Shown piece after piece: positions 8,237 through 18,461 of a stretch of 64,000 nt of DNA; the first letter of the stretch is position 1; each line of letters begins with the position of its first letter. The DNA is taken from positions 186,001 through 250,000 of the forward strand of contig NZ_JAKRGA010000001.1 of assembly GCF_022347785.1 (NCBI RefSeq), given 5' to 3'. Origin of the DNA: Psychrobium sp. MM17-31. Its GTDB lineage: Bacteria; Pseudomonadota; Gammaproteobacteria; Enterobacterales; Psychrobiaceae. A program made the position numbers and the translations under genes. The notes beneath the pieces are model-generated. The model ran no database searches. It was not told where the DNA came from and saw only the letters and a program-made list of their open reading frames with translations.

Positions 8237-8791
8237 TTAACCGTTATCTGCATCCGTTGAGCGAGTGGCAGCCCATAAATAACTCACCATAGATGAGATA
8301 GTTAGCGCTGTTGCAATATACATTAAGCCATAACCAATATTAATAACGGTTTCATTATAGCGGGATAATAACGCGATAATTGCAAGCATCTGCGCAGCAG
8401 TTTTCACTTTGCCCCAAATAGATACAGCCACCACACCACGACGACCTAGCTCCGCCATCCATTCACGCAACGCGCTAATAATGATTTCACGCGATATCAT
8501 AATAATAGCGGGAATAGTCACAAACGGCGTTTGATAATCTTGGCTAAGCATAACAAGCGCTGCACCCACCATGACTTTATCGGCCACAGGATCGAGGAAA
8601 GCGCCAAACTTGGTACTTTGATTTAGTTTACGCGCCAAATAACCATCTAGCATGTCGGTGCCAGCGGCAAACCAAAAAATAAAGGCAGAAATTAAGTAGC
8701 GATGCTCGGTTTCTAAGAAAAAAGAGAAGATGAAGACAGGAATTAATACTACACGTAACATCGTGAGTAAGTTTGGAATGTTTAACGGCAT
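8237..8791 (-). CDS. pgsA: CDP-diacylglycerol--glycerol-3-phosphate 3-phosphatidyltransferase
   Basis: 184-aa inner-membrane enzyme that makes phosphatidylglycerophosphate, the committed step to phosphatidylglycerol and cardiolipin. The CDP-alcohol phosphotransferase signature is complete: D46, D49-G50, A-R, then G63, D67 and D71 in the segment DMLDGYLARK...GAFLDPVADK. Membrane segments surround it (residues ~10-45 and ~85-175). The start MPLNIPNLLTMLR fits the family. It lies between uvrC and the tRNA-Gly/Cys/Leu genes, the same order as in E. coli. Confidence 0.95.
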   Translation of the reverse strand: MPLNIPNLLTMLRVVLIPVFIFSFFLETEHRYLISAFIFWFAAGTDMLDGYLARKLNQSTKFGAFLDPVADKVMVGAALVMLSQDYQTPFVTIPAIIMISREIIISALREWMAELGRRGVVAVSIWGKVKTAAQMLAIIALLSRYNETVINIGYGLMYIATALTISSMVSYLWAATRSTDADNG

Positions 8792-8898
8792 CGATAAAAA
8801 CTAACGGTTTTAAAAAGTGCCCTTATGTTGCCTGATTCACATTACTATTACAAACGCCAACAGCCAATGGCGACATAATTGACTACTTAATGCGCAGC

Positions 8899-10722
8899 TT
8901 AGTGATTTAATGCATCAAATATCGTTTGTGCTAAATCGCTGCTAATACCAGGGACCTTAGCAATTTCTGCAACGCTGGCTTTTTTAAGCGCCTGCAAGCC
9001 CCCCATATTCTTGATCAGCGCTTGGCGACGTTTAGGGCCAATTCCGGGGATATTCTCTAAGGTTGAGGTATTTTTAACTTTAGCGCGACGGGCGCGATGG
9101 CCAGTGATAGCAAAGCGGTGAGACTCATCGCGAATATGCTGGATTAAATGCAGCGCCGGATTATCATTCTCTAAATCGATAATTTCGCGGGTGATACCAA
9201 CAAATAAGGTTTCAAGGCCTGCTTTACGCCCTTCCCCTTTGGCAACACCAAGTAACAATGGCATCTTTGGCAAAGTATCTTGGTACTTCGCCATCACCGC
9301 CTCGGCTTCACTTAATTGACCACGACCACCATCGATAAATAAGATATCAGGAATTAACGCGGGATCATTGGCTTTAGCAAAACGACGAGTTAACGCTTGA
9401 TTCATTGCCGCATAGTCATCGCCGCCAGTGATGCCTTCGATATTAAACTTGCGATATTGCGCTTTAGCAGGCCCTTCGCGATCAAATACCACACAAGACG
9501 CCACCGTTTGTTGGCCAGAGGTGTGAGAGATATCGAAACACTCCATCCGCGCTATTTTCTTATCGCTATCAATTGCTTTTTCAAGTGCTGTAACCCTTTG
9601 CAGCTGCGTGCCTTTTTGCGCCAACTTACTTTCAAGGCCAATTCGCGCATTACGCTGCGCCATATCCACCAGCTTGGCACGCTCACCACGTGTGTTATTA
9701 AACAGGCTCACCTTGTAACCTGCTTCACTGGTTAATGCCGCTTCAATAGCGCCTTCTTCCAGTTTTTGTGCGCTATGAAGAATTTGCCGGGGAATTTGTC
9801 GCCCTGCGCTCGCATTGAGATAAAACTGCAAAATAAAGGCGCTGTACAGCTCTTCACTATCAGTATCTTTGGGAATTTTTGGATAATAACTGCGTGAGCC
9901 CAACACCTTACCGTTGCGAATAAACAAGGTATGGAAACAAGCAATACCATGATCATAATTAAAACCGATAACATCAACGTCACTTTGATCGCTATTGATC
10001 CATTGCTGCTCTTGCACTTTGCGCAATGCGGTTAATTGATCGCGATATCGAGCCGCTGCTTCAAATTGTAATGATTGACTCGCCTGCTCCATTTTTTCAA
10101 TCACTTTATCAAGCACATGCTGACTATCGCCCGATAAAAACATCCCCGCGAGTTTGACTTCACTGGCGTAATCTTCGTCAGTCACCAAACCTTCGACACA
10201 AGGCGCTAGACAGCGCTTTAATTGATATTGCAAACAAGGGCGTGAGCGGTTGCGATAATAAGCATCTTCACACTGACGAATAGGAAAAATCTTTTGCATC
10301 AAATGCAAGCTTTCACGCACCGCACCAGAGTTGGGATAAGGGCCGTAATATTTGCCTTTGGCTTTCTTAGCGCCGCGATGGCTACTAATGCGAGGATGCT
10401 TGTGATCAGAAATAAAGATAAAAGGATAAGACTTATCATCTCGAAGCAACACATTGTATTTCGGCATGTGATGCTTAATGAGATCATTTTCTAAGATTAG
10501 TGCTTCGGTTTCACTGGCGGTAACAATAACTTTGATATCAGCAATTTTACTGACTAAGACTCGCGTTTTGCCGTTCGTTATGTTACTGCGAAAATAGCTG
10601 GCTAAACGTTTTTTGAGATTTTTAGCTTTGCCGACGTAGATAACGACTTCGTCGCTATCATACATTTGATAAACGCCAGCCGAGGTGGTGACGTTTTTTA
10701 GGAAAGATTGACTATCAAACAA
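8899..10722 (-). CDS. uvrC: UvrABC system protein C (excinuclease subunit)
   Basis: 607 aa, the usual length. UvrC makes both incisions flanking a lesion in nucleotide excision repair. Domains in order: GIY-YIG nuclease (residues ~15-95, with GVYQMYD and [14 protein letters not shown]), a Cys-rich linker ([27 protein letters not shown]), UVR interaction segment (~205-240), RNase H-like C-terminal nuclease ([36 protein letters not shown]) and tandem helix-hairpin-helix ([18 protein letters not shown]). It follows uvrY by 18 bp in the same direction, the uvrY-uvrC arrangement of enterobacteria. Confidence 0.97.
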   Translation of the reverse strand: MFDSQSFLKNVTTSAGVYQMYDSDEVVIYVGKAKNLKKRLASYFRSNITNGKTRVLVSKIADIKVIVTASETEALILENDLIKHHMPKYNVLLRDDKSYPFIFISDHKHPRISSHRGAKKAKGKYYGPYPNSGAVRESLHLMQKIFPIRQCEDAYYRNRSRPCLQYQLKRCLAPCVEGLVTDEDYASEVKLAGMFLSGDSQHVLDKVIEKMEQASQSLQFEAAARYRDQLTALRKVQEQQWINSDQSDVDVIGFNYDHGIACFHTLFIRNGKVLGSRSYYPKIPKDTDSEELYSAFILQFYLNASAGRQIPRQILHSAQKLEEGAIEAALTSEAGYKVSLFNNTRGERAKLVDMAQRNARIGLESKLAQKGTQLQRVTALEKAIDSDKKIARMECFDISHTSGQQTVASCVVFDREGPAKAQYRKFNIEGITGGDDYAAMNQALTRRFAKANDPALIPDILFIDGGRGQLSEAEAVMAKYQDTLPKMPLLLGVAKGEGRKAGLETLFVGITREIIDLENDNPALHLIQHIRDESHRFAITGHRARRAKVKNTSTLENIPGIGPKRRQALIKNMGGLQALKKASVAEIAKVPGISSDLAQTIFDALNH

Positions 10723-10740
10723 GAAAGTACTCGCGGGTAT

Positions 10741-11385
10741 TTAAAGCTTTTCAGTGTCTAAAATACCGTGGCGGATCGCCAAGTGAGTTAGCTCAACATC
10801 ACCACTGACTTCAAGCTTAGTAAACAAGCGGTAGCGATATGAATTAACCGTTTTCGGGCTTAGGCTAAGCTGCTCAGAAATATCATTCACTTTTTGACCC
10901 GTGGTTATCATCATCATGATTTGCAACTCACGCTCAGACAGTGTTTGGAAAGGGTTGTCTTGTGACGGTCTAAATTGACTCAATGCCATTTGCTGAGCGA
11001 TTTCAGGCGACAAGTAGCGTTGACCAGTCTTCACCTGACGAATAGCATTGATCATCTCAAGTGGCGCAGCGCCTTTCGTTAAATACCCCGCGGCACCAGC
11101 CTGCATTACCTTTGTCGGATAAGGCTCTTCACCGTGAATACTAATTACAATAACTTTAATGTCTGGGTTTAAGCGTAAAATACGTCGTGTAGCTTCAATA
11201 CCACCAATGCCCGGCATATTCATATCCATCAACACAATATCTGTATCGTTGTTACGACACCATTGCACTGCTGTTTCACCCGAATCGGCTTCGCCAACGA
11301 CTTTAATACCACGTACATCTTCAAGCAAACGCTTAATACCCGTACGCACTAATTCATGATCATCAACTAAAAAAACGTTTATCAC
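10741..11385 (-). CDS. uvrY: Response regulator UvrY/GacA
   Basis: 214-aa NarL-family response regulator, partner of the BarA/GacS sensor that controls CsrB-type small RNAs. The receiver domain (1-120) has the acidic pair DD at 8-9, the phospho-acceptor D54 in VLMDMNMPG and the conserved K near 104 in YLTKGAA. The LuxR-type helix-turn-helix is at ~145-205 (LSERELQIMMMITTGQKVNDISEQL, LSPKTVNSYRYRLF). Synteny with uvrC confirms the assignment. A palindrome 87 bp upstream (11472-11488) could be an operator. Confidence 0.95.
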   Translation of the reverse strand: MINVFLVDDHELVRTGIKRLLEDVRGIKVVGEADSGETAVQWCRNNDTDIVLMDMNMPGIGGIEATRRILRLNPDIKVIVISIHGEEPYPTKVMQAGAAGYLTKGAAPLEMINAIRQVKTGQRYLSPEIAQQMALSQFRPSQDNPFQTLSERELQIMMMITTGQKVNDISEQLSLSPKTVNSYRYRLFTKLEVSGDVELTHLAIRHGILDTEKL

Positions 11386-11471
11386 AAAAACCTCTCGACA
11401 CTCATTAAGTCAACTACGACATCAAGTAAATAATGAGAATGTTACTTATCTTGCTCGGCGGTGAATAAATT

Positions 11472-11488
11472 TTAGACACTCTGTCTAA
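11472..11488. promoter_or_regulatory. Palindrome upstream of uvrY
   Basis: TTAGACACTCTGTCTAA: 7-bp arms TTAGACA/TGTCTAA with a 3-nt centre, in the 245-bp gap upstream of uvrY. Geometry suits a dimeric regulator. It does not match the LexA consensus. No bound protein is known. Confidence 0.35.
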
Positions 11489-11630
11489 CTTTTTCTACAT
11501 CGCCCAATACAGTAATCTATTTTACGTTAGATTGATACACAATTTTACTCGGCAATGCGATTGATTAACGCACATAAATTTACAGTTCTTTAAAAAGCGT
11601 AAACCAATTAACGTTATGAATTAAAAGTTA

Positions 11631-12818
11631 TTAATCCGAAAATATTTTACTAAGCAAACTAATCACTTCATCAACTTTCTTACCCGCTTCTACCTGAGCA
11701 ATAATCGATAGACGTTGCGCTTTAATAATCTCCGGCGTCCCTTCCATTGCTAATACGCGGTCAACTAATTGCGCTGCCGACTCTTTGCTACGGCGCGTTG
11801 ATTTAGCACCAGATTTACTTGCTGATTTACGTGCGGGTTTATTTTTCATGCGTAAATAATTAGATCGCTGGGCGTGATCTTTATCTACATAAAACAGTAA
11901 ATCCATCAAAATCACGCGGTAATTCCATAGCGTCAGTTCTTTCTCATCATCTGGCTGTTCACTGTTATACCAAGGCATAATGCGCACAGTGCCGATAACA
12001 TCACTCCAATAGGCTTCGAAGTCGTTGAGCTTAAATTTAGCGATATCCAGCCCTTGGCATAAGTCATCTAATTTACTACTAGTTACTACTACAAATTGGT
12101 CAGGACGTTTCATCGCCAATAGTCGAGTAGCAACAGCGAGGCTTGGCTTCTCGCCCGTGCTCATATTCGCCATCATAAAGGCCGCCACAAAGTCCGCAAA
12201 CTGTGCTTGGGTTACTTCGCCCTCATTAGGGATTGCCGCTAATGCTTCATCGAAAGCACTCGGATTTACGCTAAGTAATTCATGAAAACCTTTAGCTGTT
12301 TTTGTTTGCCCGAACCACTGCACATCAAAGTTGTATAAAGCGGTATCATGGCTAGCCGAGTACTTACCTACAACGGCTAAGCAATCTTCAACTGTTAATT
12401 CGCCAAGCTGTGATAAATCGAGCTTTGCCACATAATCCAATAAGCGCAGACGCTCATCTAAGCCGTGACGCACTGACTGCTCGGTTATAAACTCTTGATA
12501 AAGTACCCACGGCGCAACTTTAGCCATATTAATTTGCGTCACGCTAAGCGCTTGTTCTAACAGCGCGATAAGTTTTTTAAGCGGCTTAAACTGCGCCTCA
12601 TCCATTAAATCGCGATTGATGCGATTAACACACACGTCGAGTAATTCATGACACCAACCTAAAAATTCATCAGGGTGATTTTCAACCTTTACTGCCATCA
12701 AATTTAAACTCAGCGGCGCCACTTGTTCTAGTACCTTTTGGTAAATGGCAGATTGCGCGCCTGACAGCGACATCTTAGAAGGAGAAATCAATAAATTTTT
12801 CACGTGTAACAGCTCCAC
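11631..12818 (-). CDS. Conserved-looking protein of unknown function, 395 aa
   Basis: Cytoplasmic, no signal peptide or membrane segment. Three parts can be seen: a helical N-terminal region (1-~200), a globular segment (~205-320) and a C-terminus (~325-395) with a very basic Ser/Lys linker (KPARKSASKSGAKSTRRSK) followed by a helical tail. The middle segment, with TRLLAMKRPDQFVVV, a Trp in YWSDVIGTV and PWYN, LWNYRVILMDLLFYVD, reminds me of a segment I associate with restriction or defence-related proteins (ATRLL...KRPD...W...W...R...LDALFY). That is a recollection, not a search. It is monocistronic, with a 245-bp gap before uvrY. The basic linker suggests nucleic-acid contact. Confidence 0.7.
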   Translation of the reverse strand: MELLHVKNLLISPSKMSLSGAQSAIYQKVLEQVAPLSLNLMAVKVENHPDEFLGWCHELLDVCVNRINRDLMDEAQFKPLKKLIALLEQALSVTQINMAKVAPWVLYQEFITEQSVRHGLDERLRLLDYVAKLDLSQLGELTVEDCLAVVGKYSASHDTALYNFDVQWFGQTKTAKGFHELLSVNPSAFDEALAAIPNEGEVTQAQFADFVAAFMMANMSTGEKPSLAVATRLLAMKRPDQFVVVTSSKLDDLCQGLDIAKFKLNDFEAYWSDVIGTVRIMPWYNSEQPDDEKELTLWNYRVILMDLLFYVDKDHAQRSNYLRMKNKPARKSASKSGAKSTRRSKESAAQLVDRVLAMEGTPEIIKAQRLSIIAQVEAGKKVDEVISLLSKIFSD

Positions 12819-12955
12819 AACGCATGAAATACAAGACTAAGACGATAGACAATTTGCTACAAAACAGAACCTATCGAAAAATAAAGGCGTGCATCATACG
12901 GTTTATTTCAAACGCTGCAATGGCTATGCGTCACAAATGTTGATTTGATGGTGTG

Positions 12956-12985
12956 TTAGGTCAAATTTTATATACTTTGACCTAA
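12956..12985. promoter_or_regulatory. 10-bp perfect inverted repeat
   Basis: TTAGGTCAAA (12956-12965) and TTTGACCTAA (12976-12985) flank a 10-nt AT-rich centre. It lies between the 149-aa exported-protein gene and the 395-aa gene, about 140 bp upstream of the latter's start. There is no T-run, so an operator is as likely as a terminator. Confidence 0.35.
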
Positions 12986-13019
12986 ACTATTGAAATATCT
13001 TTTTAAGCAAGCTGAATGA

Positions 13020-13469
13020 TTAATCAATCAGTGAGTAGCCGTCAGCGTCAACTTGAATCAAATAGCCATTAATAAAATCACTGACAGCAACCGGGGTAAC
13101 TTTTTCGATAGAAACTCCATTCCTGGTCAATCGGTTTTTCACCACATAATAGGCACTGTTACTGGCGCGTGTTTGACACGATGAATCACCAAAACCGCAG
13201 CGGTCTGAACTATACATCACCAGAATACGTCTACCGTCGCTACTACCTGCAACTCTCATTCGTACACCGTTGATTGTAATCTTCTTATTCGCGCCTGAAA
13301 TATTGTCACAATCTTTTTTTACACCCATACTTGAGCAACCTGCAGTAATTCCGTTTATTGGTGGACTATACAATGCATCTTCAACAACTAGATTGCTAAT
13401 GGCATCTGCGTTTACACAGCCGAAAGTTAACATAGAAGTGGCTAGTAAAAGCGCGATATTTTTAGGCAT
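13020..13469 (-). CDS. Small exported protein, probable lipoprotein, 149 aa
   Basis: The N-terminus MPKNIALLLATSMLTFGCVNADA is a signal sequence. The Cys at 18 follows a loose lipobox (TFGC), while VNA before DA offers a normal signal peptidase I site, so acylation is uncertain. The mature part is Cys-rich for its size (GCSSMG, KKDCDN, DRCGFGDSSCQ), suggesting disulphides, and mostly beta. No family recognised. It stands alone between AT-rich gaps, with the inverted repeat 12956-12985 just downstream. Confidence 0.65.
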   Translation of the reverse strand: MPKNIALLLATSMLTFGCVNADAISNLVVEDALYSPPINGITAGCSSMGVKKDCDNISGANKKITINGVRMRVAGSSDGRRILVMYSSDRCGFGDSSCQTRASNSAYYVVKNRLTRNGVSIEKVTPVAVSDFINGYLIQVDADGYSLID

Positions 13470-13557
13470 TTGAATCCTTCCTTAAGATTAATAATGTAGA
13501 TACTAAGTTAATAATTTTATCAGGTATGAACTAGTTAGTATTAATTTGACATACTTT

Positions 13558-13598
13558 AATTCAAATCTTTTTACCGTCGGTTTAAAAAGAATTGAATT
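13558..13598 (-). terminator. Long AT-rich hairpin downstream of the parE-parC operon
   Basis: AATTCAAATCTTTTTA (13558-13573) pairs with TAAAAAGAATTGAATT (13583-13598), 15 of 16 positions, with a 9-nt loop CCGTCGGTT. It begins 5 nt after the stop of the last gene of the parE-parC-DUF3565 operon, so a transcript end or stabiliser is likely. It lacks the usual GC core and a clean U-tract. Confidence 0.45.
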
Positions 13599-13602
13599 TA
13601 TC

Positions 13603-13911
13603 TTAGTCACTAAATCCATTACGCAAAAACTCGCCGCGCGTTGTCATAAAACTATCTGGCGTCGCATTAATAAAATCAATCGCCAGCTTGGCACCTGCTT
13701 TTAAACATTTTGTCTCGTCCACCAACTCGTATTCATTCATCACGATATGCATGGCTTCAATGGTGTGCTCTTCTTCGCCTTTACCAATATCAAACTCGTC
13801 TGGTTCGAAATTATCAATCATCCACACTTGCAGTTTTTCGGTGGTAATTTTATCGCTATGCCATTGATTTAAGATATCGATTAATTGGGCTTTAGTAATA
13901 ATTTGACTCAT
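13603..13911 (-). CDS. Small acidic protein of unknown function, 102 aa
   Basis: Start taken at the ATG at 13911 (MSQIITKAQLIDIL), because the longer frame to 13998 would overlap the DUF3565 gene by 77 bp. The product is soluble, acidic and helical, with residues such as WHSDKITTEKLQVW and an EEEHTIEAMHIVMNEYE helix. Not recognised. It is the last gene of the parE-parC-DUF3565 run (10-bp gap) and is followed by the hairpin at 13558-13598. Confidence 0.65.
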   Translation of the reverse strand: MSQIITKAQLIDILNQWHSDKITTEKLQVWMIDNFEPDEFDIGKGEEEHTIEAMHIVMNEYELVDETKCLKAGAKLAIDFINATPDSFMTTRGEFLRNGFSD

Positions 13912-13921
13912 ACGGAATTCT

Positions 13922-14164
13922 TTACTCTTTATCACTATTTCCAAGGAAGTCAGAAAGGGAGTGCCAGTCACGGGGCGCGTTTTCATCACACTTAACACAG
14001 GTAAGCTCGATACCTAACATGGCATCACGCGCATCTTTGTTTTGTACCCAAGGGCGATTTTGCCACGGCGGGTCGTGACGGACGTGTTGATTGTGGCCGC
14101 ACGCGAGTTTGGCCACCCAGTGGTTTTCATCGTCCTTGTGAAAACCCACCATCGGTTGTTTCAT
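13922..14164 (-). CDS. DUF3565 family protein
   Basis: 80-aa protein matching the DUF3565 pattern I know: GFHKDDENHWVAKLACGHNQHVRHDPPWQ near the N-terminus, then RPWV and an ELTCVKC motif. The Cys/His spacing (CGHNQH, C-x2-C) suggests bound zinc. Function is unknown in the family. The start is 3 nt after the parC stop, so it is co-transcribed and probably translationally coupled with parC. Confidence 0.85.
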   Translation of the reverse strand: MKQPMVGFHKDDENHWVAKLACGHNQHVRHDPPWQNRPWVQNKDARDAMLGIELTCVKCDENAPRDWHSLSDFLGNSDKE

Positions 14165-14167
14165 TGA

Positions 14168-16471
14168 TTAAACTGACTCATCAGGTGTCGCTTGAGACTC
14201 TTCTTCAACCAAAGGTTCACCCAAATTAACATCAATCGAGTCGACGCGCTGTAGACCACGCGGCAGCTTGTTACCACGACGGCCACGTTCGCCAATATAA
14301 TGCTCTAAATCACTGGCTTTAAGCATTAGCTTGCGTTTACCTGCATACAAGGTCACGTCACTGTCGCGATTAAGCACGGCGATTTGTTTGACAAACTCTT
14401 CGCGAGTTGCAACACGTGAGCTAGGAATATTAATAATCTTATTCCCTTTACCTTTGCTTAGCTTAGGCAGACTTTCCAGTGGGAAAATCAGCATGCGTCC
14501 TTCGTTTGAAATGGCTAGACACAACTGATTGTCGTAGTCCTGTACTTTAACTGGTGCCATCACTTCACTGCCCTTCGGACGTGACAGTAATGCCTTACCT
14601 TTCTTATTGGCTGATACCATGTCATTGAATGAGCCGATAAAGCCATAACCGCCATCGGTAGCCATTAAGAACAGTTGCTCTTCGCCGCCCATCACAGTAT
14701 GAGCAATGGTTTCACCTGCGCCTAGGGTAAAGCGACCAGTGAGTGGTTCCCCCTGACTACGTGCCGATGGCAAAGTGTGAGCATCGGTGCTGTACGCTCG
14801 GCCTGAGGTATCGATAAACACCACTGGCTGATTAGAGCGCCCTTTTGCCGAGCTTAGGTACGCATCCCCCGCCTTGTAACTGAGGTTTTGTGGCTCGATA
14901 TCATGGCCTTTGGCGCAGCGAGCCCAGCCTTTTTCTGAAACAACAACAGTTACTGCTTCACTTGGTACTAAATCTTTTTCTGATAATGCTTTTGCTTCTC
15001 TACGCTCAATAATTGGTGAGCGGCGATCGTCGCCAAACTTCTCGGCATCCGCGATGATTTCCTTTTTCACCAAGGTCTTCATGCGGCGCTCGCTCGATAG
15101 CGTTAGCTCAATCTTATCGCGCTCAGCGGCAAGCTCTTCTTGCTCTGCTTTGATTTTAATTTCTTCAAGTTTGGCTAACTGACGCAGTTTAATTTCTAAA
15201 ATGGCTTCCGCTTGAATTTGCGTTAAGCCAAAACGCGACATTAACTCGGCTTTTGGATCATCATAGGTACGAATGATTTCAATCACTTCGTCGATATTCA
15301 AAAACGCAATCAATAGACCATCTAGAATGTGCAGACGCGCTAAAATCTTATCAAGACGATGTTGCAAGCGGCGGCGCACCGTCTCAAGGCGATATTCAAT
15401 CCACTCGCTTAAAATATCATGTAACCCCATGACACGTGGACGGTTATCCAGCCCGAGGATATTAAGATTAACGCGGTAGTTTTTCTCAAGATCTGTGGTA
15501 GCAAATAGATGATTCATTAAACCGTCGATATCAACGCGGTTTGAGCGCGGTACTATCACCAAACGCGTCGGACATTCGTGGTCTGACTCATCGCGCAAAT
15601 CAGACACCATCGGCAGTTTCTTCGACTGCATTTGGCTAGCTATTTGTTCTAAAATTTTCGCACCTGATACTTGATGCGGCAGCGCAGTAATCACCACTTC
15701 GCCATCTTCGATATCAAACACGGCGCGCATCTTAATTGAGCCTTTACCCGTGGTGTAAATCTTTTCGATATCAGACTTTGGCGTAATGATCTCGGCATTG
15801 GTTGGATAATCAGGTCCTTGAACATGTTCAAGTAACTCACCCAATTCGGCTTTTGGCTTTTCTAACAAGGCCACGGTGGCATTGGCCACTTCACGCACGT
15901 TATGCGGCGGAATATCCGTTGCCATACCAACGGCAATACCGGTGATACCGTTTAGTAAAATGTGTGGCAGACGCGCAGGAAGTACTACTGGCTCTTTCAT
16001 GGTGCCGTCGAAGTTTGGCTGCCACTCAACGGTGCCTTGACCAAGTTCCCCTAGCATCACTTCACTAAATTTCGAGAGTTTCGCTTCGGTATAACGCATC
16101 GCAGCGAAAGACTTAGGATCGTCTGGCGCGCCCCAGTTACCTTGACCATCAACCAGTGGATAGCGATAAGAAAACGGCTGCGCCATTAATACCATGGCTT
16201 CGTAACAGGCAGTATCACCATGGGGATGGAATTTACCGAGCACGTCACCTACGGTACGGGCAGATTTTTTGTATTTTGCAGACGCATTAAGGCCTAACTC
16301 GCTCATGGCGTAAACAATGCGGCGCTGTACAGGCTTTAAACCATCGCCAATATGCGGCAAGGCCCTGTCCATAATCACGTACATTGAGTAATTTAAATAG
16401 GCGTCTTCGGTAAAGCTGTGCATTGATTGTTGTTCAACGCCGTCCAAGCTCATTAGTGTTTCGTTACTCAT
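14168..16471 (-). CDS. parC: DNA topoisomerase IV subunit A
   Basis: 767 aa. Breakage-reunion subunit that decatenates daughter chromosomes. The catalytic tyrosine is Y127 in [10 protein letters not shown]. The quinolone-determining segment reads [11 protein letters not shown]; position 80 of E. coli numbering is Thr rather than Ser, while Glu84 is kept. The winged-helix and tower regions are followed by a C-terminal beta-pinwheel domain (~500-740). It is 9 bp downstream of parE in the same direction, giving equal dosage of the two subunits. Confidence 0.97.
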   Translation of the reverse strand: MSNETLMSLDGVEQQSMHSFTEDAYLNYSMYVIMDRALPHIGDGLKPVQRRIVYAMSELGLNASAKYKKSARTVGDVLGKFHPHGDTACYEAMVLMAQPFSYRYPLVDGQGNWGAPDDPKSFAAMRYTEAKLSKFSEVMLGELGQGTVEWQPNFDGTMKEPVVLPARLPHILLNGITGIAVGMATDIPPHNVREVANATVALLEKPKAELGELLEHVQGPDYPTNAEIITPKSDIEKIYTTGKGSIKMRAVFDIEDGEVVITALPHQVSGAKILEQIASQMQSKKLPMVSDLRDESDHECPTRLVIVPRSNRVDIDGLMNHLFATTDLEKNYRVNLNILGLDNRPRVMGLHDILSEWIEYRLETVRRRLQHRLDKILARLHILDGLLIAFLNIDEVIEIIRTYDDPKAELMSRFGLTQIQAEAILEIKLRQLAKLEEIKIKAEQEELAAERDKIELTLSSERRMKTLVKKEIIADAEKFGDDRRSPIIERREAKALSEKDLVPSEAVTVVVSEKGWARCAKGHDIEPQNLSYKAGDAYLSSAKGRSNQPVVFIDTSGRAYSTDAHTLPSARSQGEPLTGRFTLGAGETIAHTVMGGEEQLFLMATDGGYGFIGSFNDMVSANKKGKALLSRPKGSEVMAPVKVQDYDNQLCLAISNEGRMLIFPLESLPKLSKGKGNKIINIPSSRVATREEFVKQIAVLNRDSDVTLYAGKRKLMLKASDLEHYIGERGRRGNKLPRGLQRVDSIDVNLGEPLVEEESQATPDESV

Positions 16472-16480
16472 TTATCCAGC

Positions 16481-18388
16481 CTACTCTTCAATGGTGTTAA
16501 TAGTTTGCGCTAAGTTGCCCTTGGTTTCTAACCACTGACGACGATCTGGTGAGCGTTTCTTAGCAAGTAACATATCCATCACTTCACAAGTTTGCTCTTC
16601 TTCATCTAGCGTTAACTGCACTAGACGGCGAGTGTTAGGATCCATGGTAGTTTCACGCAGCTGTAGCGGATTCATTTCACCCAAACCTTTAAAACGTTGT
16701 ACATTGACTTTACCGCGTTTTTTCTCGGCTTCGATGCGATCTAAAATGCCGTTTTTCTCATCTTCGTCCAAAGCGTAAAACACTTCTTTACCGATATCGA
16801 TACGATAGAGCGGCGGCATCGCGACATAAACATGGCCTTGGCGTACCAGCTCTCTAAAGTGCATCATAAAGAGTGCACATAATAGCGTAGCGATGTGCAA
16901 ACCATCCGAGTCGGCATCCGCTAAAATACAAATTTTGTCATAACGTAGTGCCGATAGATCTGAAGAGTCAGGATCTAAGCCAATCGCCACCGAAATATCA
17001 TGCACCTCTTGTGATGCCAATACCTGAGTCGATTCCACTTCCCATGTATTAAGAATTTTACCGCGCAGTGGCATCACCGCTTGGAAATCACGATCACGTG
17101 CTTGTTTAGCACTACCGCCCGCCGAGTCACCCTCTACGAGGAATAATTCAGCACGTGATGGATCTTGTCCGGTACAATCGGTGAGCTTACCCGGTAATGC
17201 AGGGCCTGATGTCACCTTTTTACGGGCGATTTTCTTAGTCGCCTTCATACGGCGCTGCGCGTTGTTAATACACAAATCAGCGATTTGTTCAGCGATTTCA
17301 GTGTGCTGGTTAAGCCATAAACTAAAGGCATCTTTCACTACGCCAGACACAAAGGCGCTACATTGACGGGACGATAAACGCTCTTTGGTTTGTCCCGCGA
17401 ATTGCGGATCTTGCATTTTTACTGATAAAACGAAGCTACAGCGATCCCATATATCATCTGGGGTTAGCTTAACGCCCCGAGGCAAGAGGTTTCTAAATTC
17501 ACAAAACTCGCGCATTGCATCTAACAAGCCAGCACGTAAACCGTTTACGTGAGTACCGCCTTGGATGGTTGGAATAAGATTCACATAGCTTTCGCTAAGA
17601 GAATCACCACCTTCTGGTTGCCAAACAACCGCCCAATCAACCGCTTCAGAAGCACTGCTCATGCTGCCAACGAACGGCGTTTCAGGTAGACAAGGCCATT
17701 CTTTGACAGTTTCTAATAGGTAATCTTGCAGACCTGATTGATAACACCACTCTTGTACATCTTTGGTGATCTTATTGGTAAACTTGATCTTAAGACCAGG
17801 ACACAATACCGCTTTAGAGCGCAGATTGTGATTAAGGCGTGAAACAGAGAATTTATTAGAATCGAAATAAGAGGCATCAGGCCAAAAACGGACACGAGTA
17901 CCAGTATTACGCTTGCCACAAGTACCAGTCTCACGCAGTTCTTCGACTTTCTCGCCGTTTTCAAAGGCGATTTCATACACCTTAGCATCGCGGCGAATAG
18001 CCAGCTCAACACGTGTTGATAACGCATTTACTACCGAGATACCTACCCCGTGTAAACCACCAGAGAAAGCGTAGTTTTTGTTAGAGAACTTACCGCCAGC
18101 GTGTAGCTTACATAAAATAAGCTCAACACCACTCACTCCTTCTTCCGGGTGAATATCGATTGGCATGCCACGACCGTCATCGATAACTTCTAATGAATTA
18201 TCTTCATGAAGAATGACTTGGATTGAGCTAGCAAAGCCAGCGAGGGCTTCATCGACACTGTTATCGATAACTTCTTGGCCAAGATGATTTGGGCGCGTGG
18301 TTTCGGTATACATGCCGGGACGGCGTTTAACAGGCTCTAAGCCATTAAGGACTTCGATGGCATCCGAATTATATTGCTGTTCTGTCAC
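16481..18388 (-). CDS. parE: DNA topoisomerase IV subunit B
   Basis: 635 aa, ATPase subunit of topoisomerase IV. The GHKL ATP-binding site shows EVIDNSVDEAL, DDGRGMPIDIH and GGLHGVGISVVNALS. The transducer domain follows, then TOPRIM with LFLVEGDSAGGSAKQARDR and the metal-binding DADSDGLHI, and the C-terminal tail RFKGLGEMNP. First gene of parE-parC-DUF3565-102 aa. Upstream lies yqiA in the same direction, as in E. coli. Confidence 0.97.
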   Translation of the reverse strand: MTEQQYNSDAIEVLNGLEPVKRRPGMYTETTRPNHLGQEVIDNSVDEALAGFASSIQVILHEDNSLEVIDDGRGMPIDIHPEEGVSGVELILCKLHAGGKFSNKNYAFSGGLHGVGISVVNALSTRVELAIRRDAKVYEIAFENGEKVEELRETGTCGKRNTGTRVRFWPDASYFDSNKFSVSRLNHNLRSKAVLCPGLKIKFTNKITKDVQEWCYQSGLQDYLLETVKEWPCLPETPFVGSMSSASEAVDWAVVWQPEGGDSLSESYVNLIPTIQGGTHVNGLRAGLLDAMREFCEFRNLLPRGVKLTPDDIWDRCSFVLSVKMQDPQFAGQTKERLSSRQCSAFVSGVVKDAFSLWLNQHTEIAEQIADLCINNAQRRMKATKKIARKKVTSGPALPGKLTDCTGQDPSRAELFLVEGDSAGGSAKQARDRDFQAVMPLRGKILNTWEVESTQVLASQEVHDISVAIGLDPDSSDLSALRYDKICILADADSDGLHIATLLCALFMMHFRELVRQGHVYVAMPPLYRIDIGKEVFYALDEDEKNGILDRIEAEKKRGKVNVQRFKGLGEMNPLQLRETTMDPNTRRLVQLTLDEEEQTCEVMDMLLAKKRSPDRRQWLETKGNLAQTINTIEE

Positions 18389-18461
18389 GTGTAGGCCTTT
18401 CGGGATTCTTATTATTGCGCTCAGTGTAGCGAAATTTGTGTGATGATTTAAGTAGTTAACA

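Noticed and set aside
14168-16471. Thr at the quinolone-resistance position of ParC as an acquired resistance mutation
   Set aside because: Ser/Thr at this site is a conservative natural variation and Glu84 is unchanged, so resistance cannot be claimed.
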